Of a DNA stretch of 6,870 nt, positions 6,841 through 6,870 are shown piece by piece. Numbering within the stretch: position 1 is the stretch's first letter; each line of letters starts with the position of its first letter. This stretch comes from JBFHIZ01 sp041596215 (lineage in GTDB: Bacteria > Bacillota > Clostridia > Lachnospirales > Lachnospiraceae): NCBI GenBank assembly GCA_041596215.1, contig JBFHIZ010000059.1, positions 1 through 6,870 of the forward strand, read 5' to 3'. A program made the translations under genes and the position numbers. The notes beneath the pieces are model-generated. The model saw only the letters and a list, made by a program, of their open reading frames with translations, was not told the origin of the DNA and did no database searches.

Positions 6841-6870
6841 AAAAAAAGACCGCCTTTCGTTTCTTAAACT
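6841..6870. terminator. Possible first half of a terminator, cut by the window end
   Basis: Starting 16 bases after the cobD-like stop codon is an A7 tract followed by GACCGCC and a pyrimidine-rich TTTCGTTTCTT. An A-tract plus GC-rich arm is the layout of a bidirectional terminator's left half. The matching GGCGGTC and T-tract would have to lie beyond 6870, so this cannot be confirmed here. Confidence 0.25.

Noticed and set aside
1..6870. CRISPR array, insertion sequence, phage or classical defence genes
   Set aside because: I see no regularly spaced repeats, terminal inverted repeats, transposase or integrase motifs, nuclease, helicase or toxin motifs; base composition looks uniform across the window.

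Overview
The window is AT-rich DNA, roughly one third G+C by eye, from a low-G+C Gram-positive anaerobe. Shine-Dalgarno sites are strong, AAA/GAA/ATA-type codons dominate, and genes are tightly packed. From memory, the two large minus-strand proteins resemble a pair of uncharacterised families (DUF5717 and DUF5716) seen next to each other in Lachnospiraceae. I therefore favour a Lachnospiraceae/Clostridia host. No search was possible, so this assignment is unchecked.

Layout. Positions 1 to 5578 hold three co-directional minus-strand genes, read right to left. First is a protein of about 1190 residues with beta-rich N- and C-terminal regions around a long helical-repeat core. After a 9-base gap comes a 435-residue protein laid out like the Hsp70 ATPase domain but with eroded nucleotide-binding motifs. 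After an 8-base gap comes a TPR protein that runs off the left edge, with 225 residues visible. Each downstream gene has its Shine-Dalgarno sequence touching or overlapping the stop codon of the gene before it, which indicates one operon with coupled translation. A 146-base divergent intergenic region (5579-5724) carries promoter-like sequences and two AT-rich palindromes. To its right, on the plus strand, is a complete cobD-like gene for threonine-phosphate decarboxylase (5725-6825). The last 45 bases hold an A-tract plus GC arm that may be half of a terminator cut by the window end.

Interpretation. The minus-strand operon is the notable part. An Hsp70/actin-fold protein with a degenerate active site is coupled to two helical-repeat scaffold proteins, with no J-domain or GrpE partner in view. 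It looks like a cytoplasmic multi-protein assembly of unknown function, and I cannot assign a role from sequence alone. The cobD-like gene makes the aminopropanol-phosphate linker of cobamides. It is divergently transcribed, and nothing in this window links it to the operon. I see no mobile elements, CRISPR arrays, tRNA or rRNA genes.
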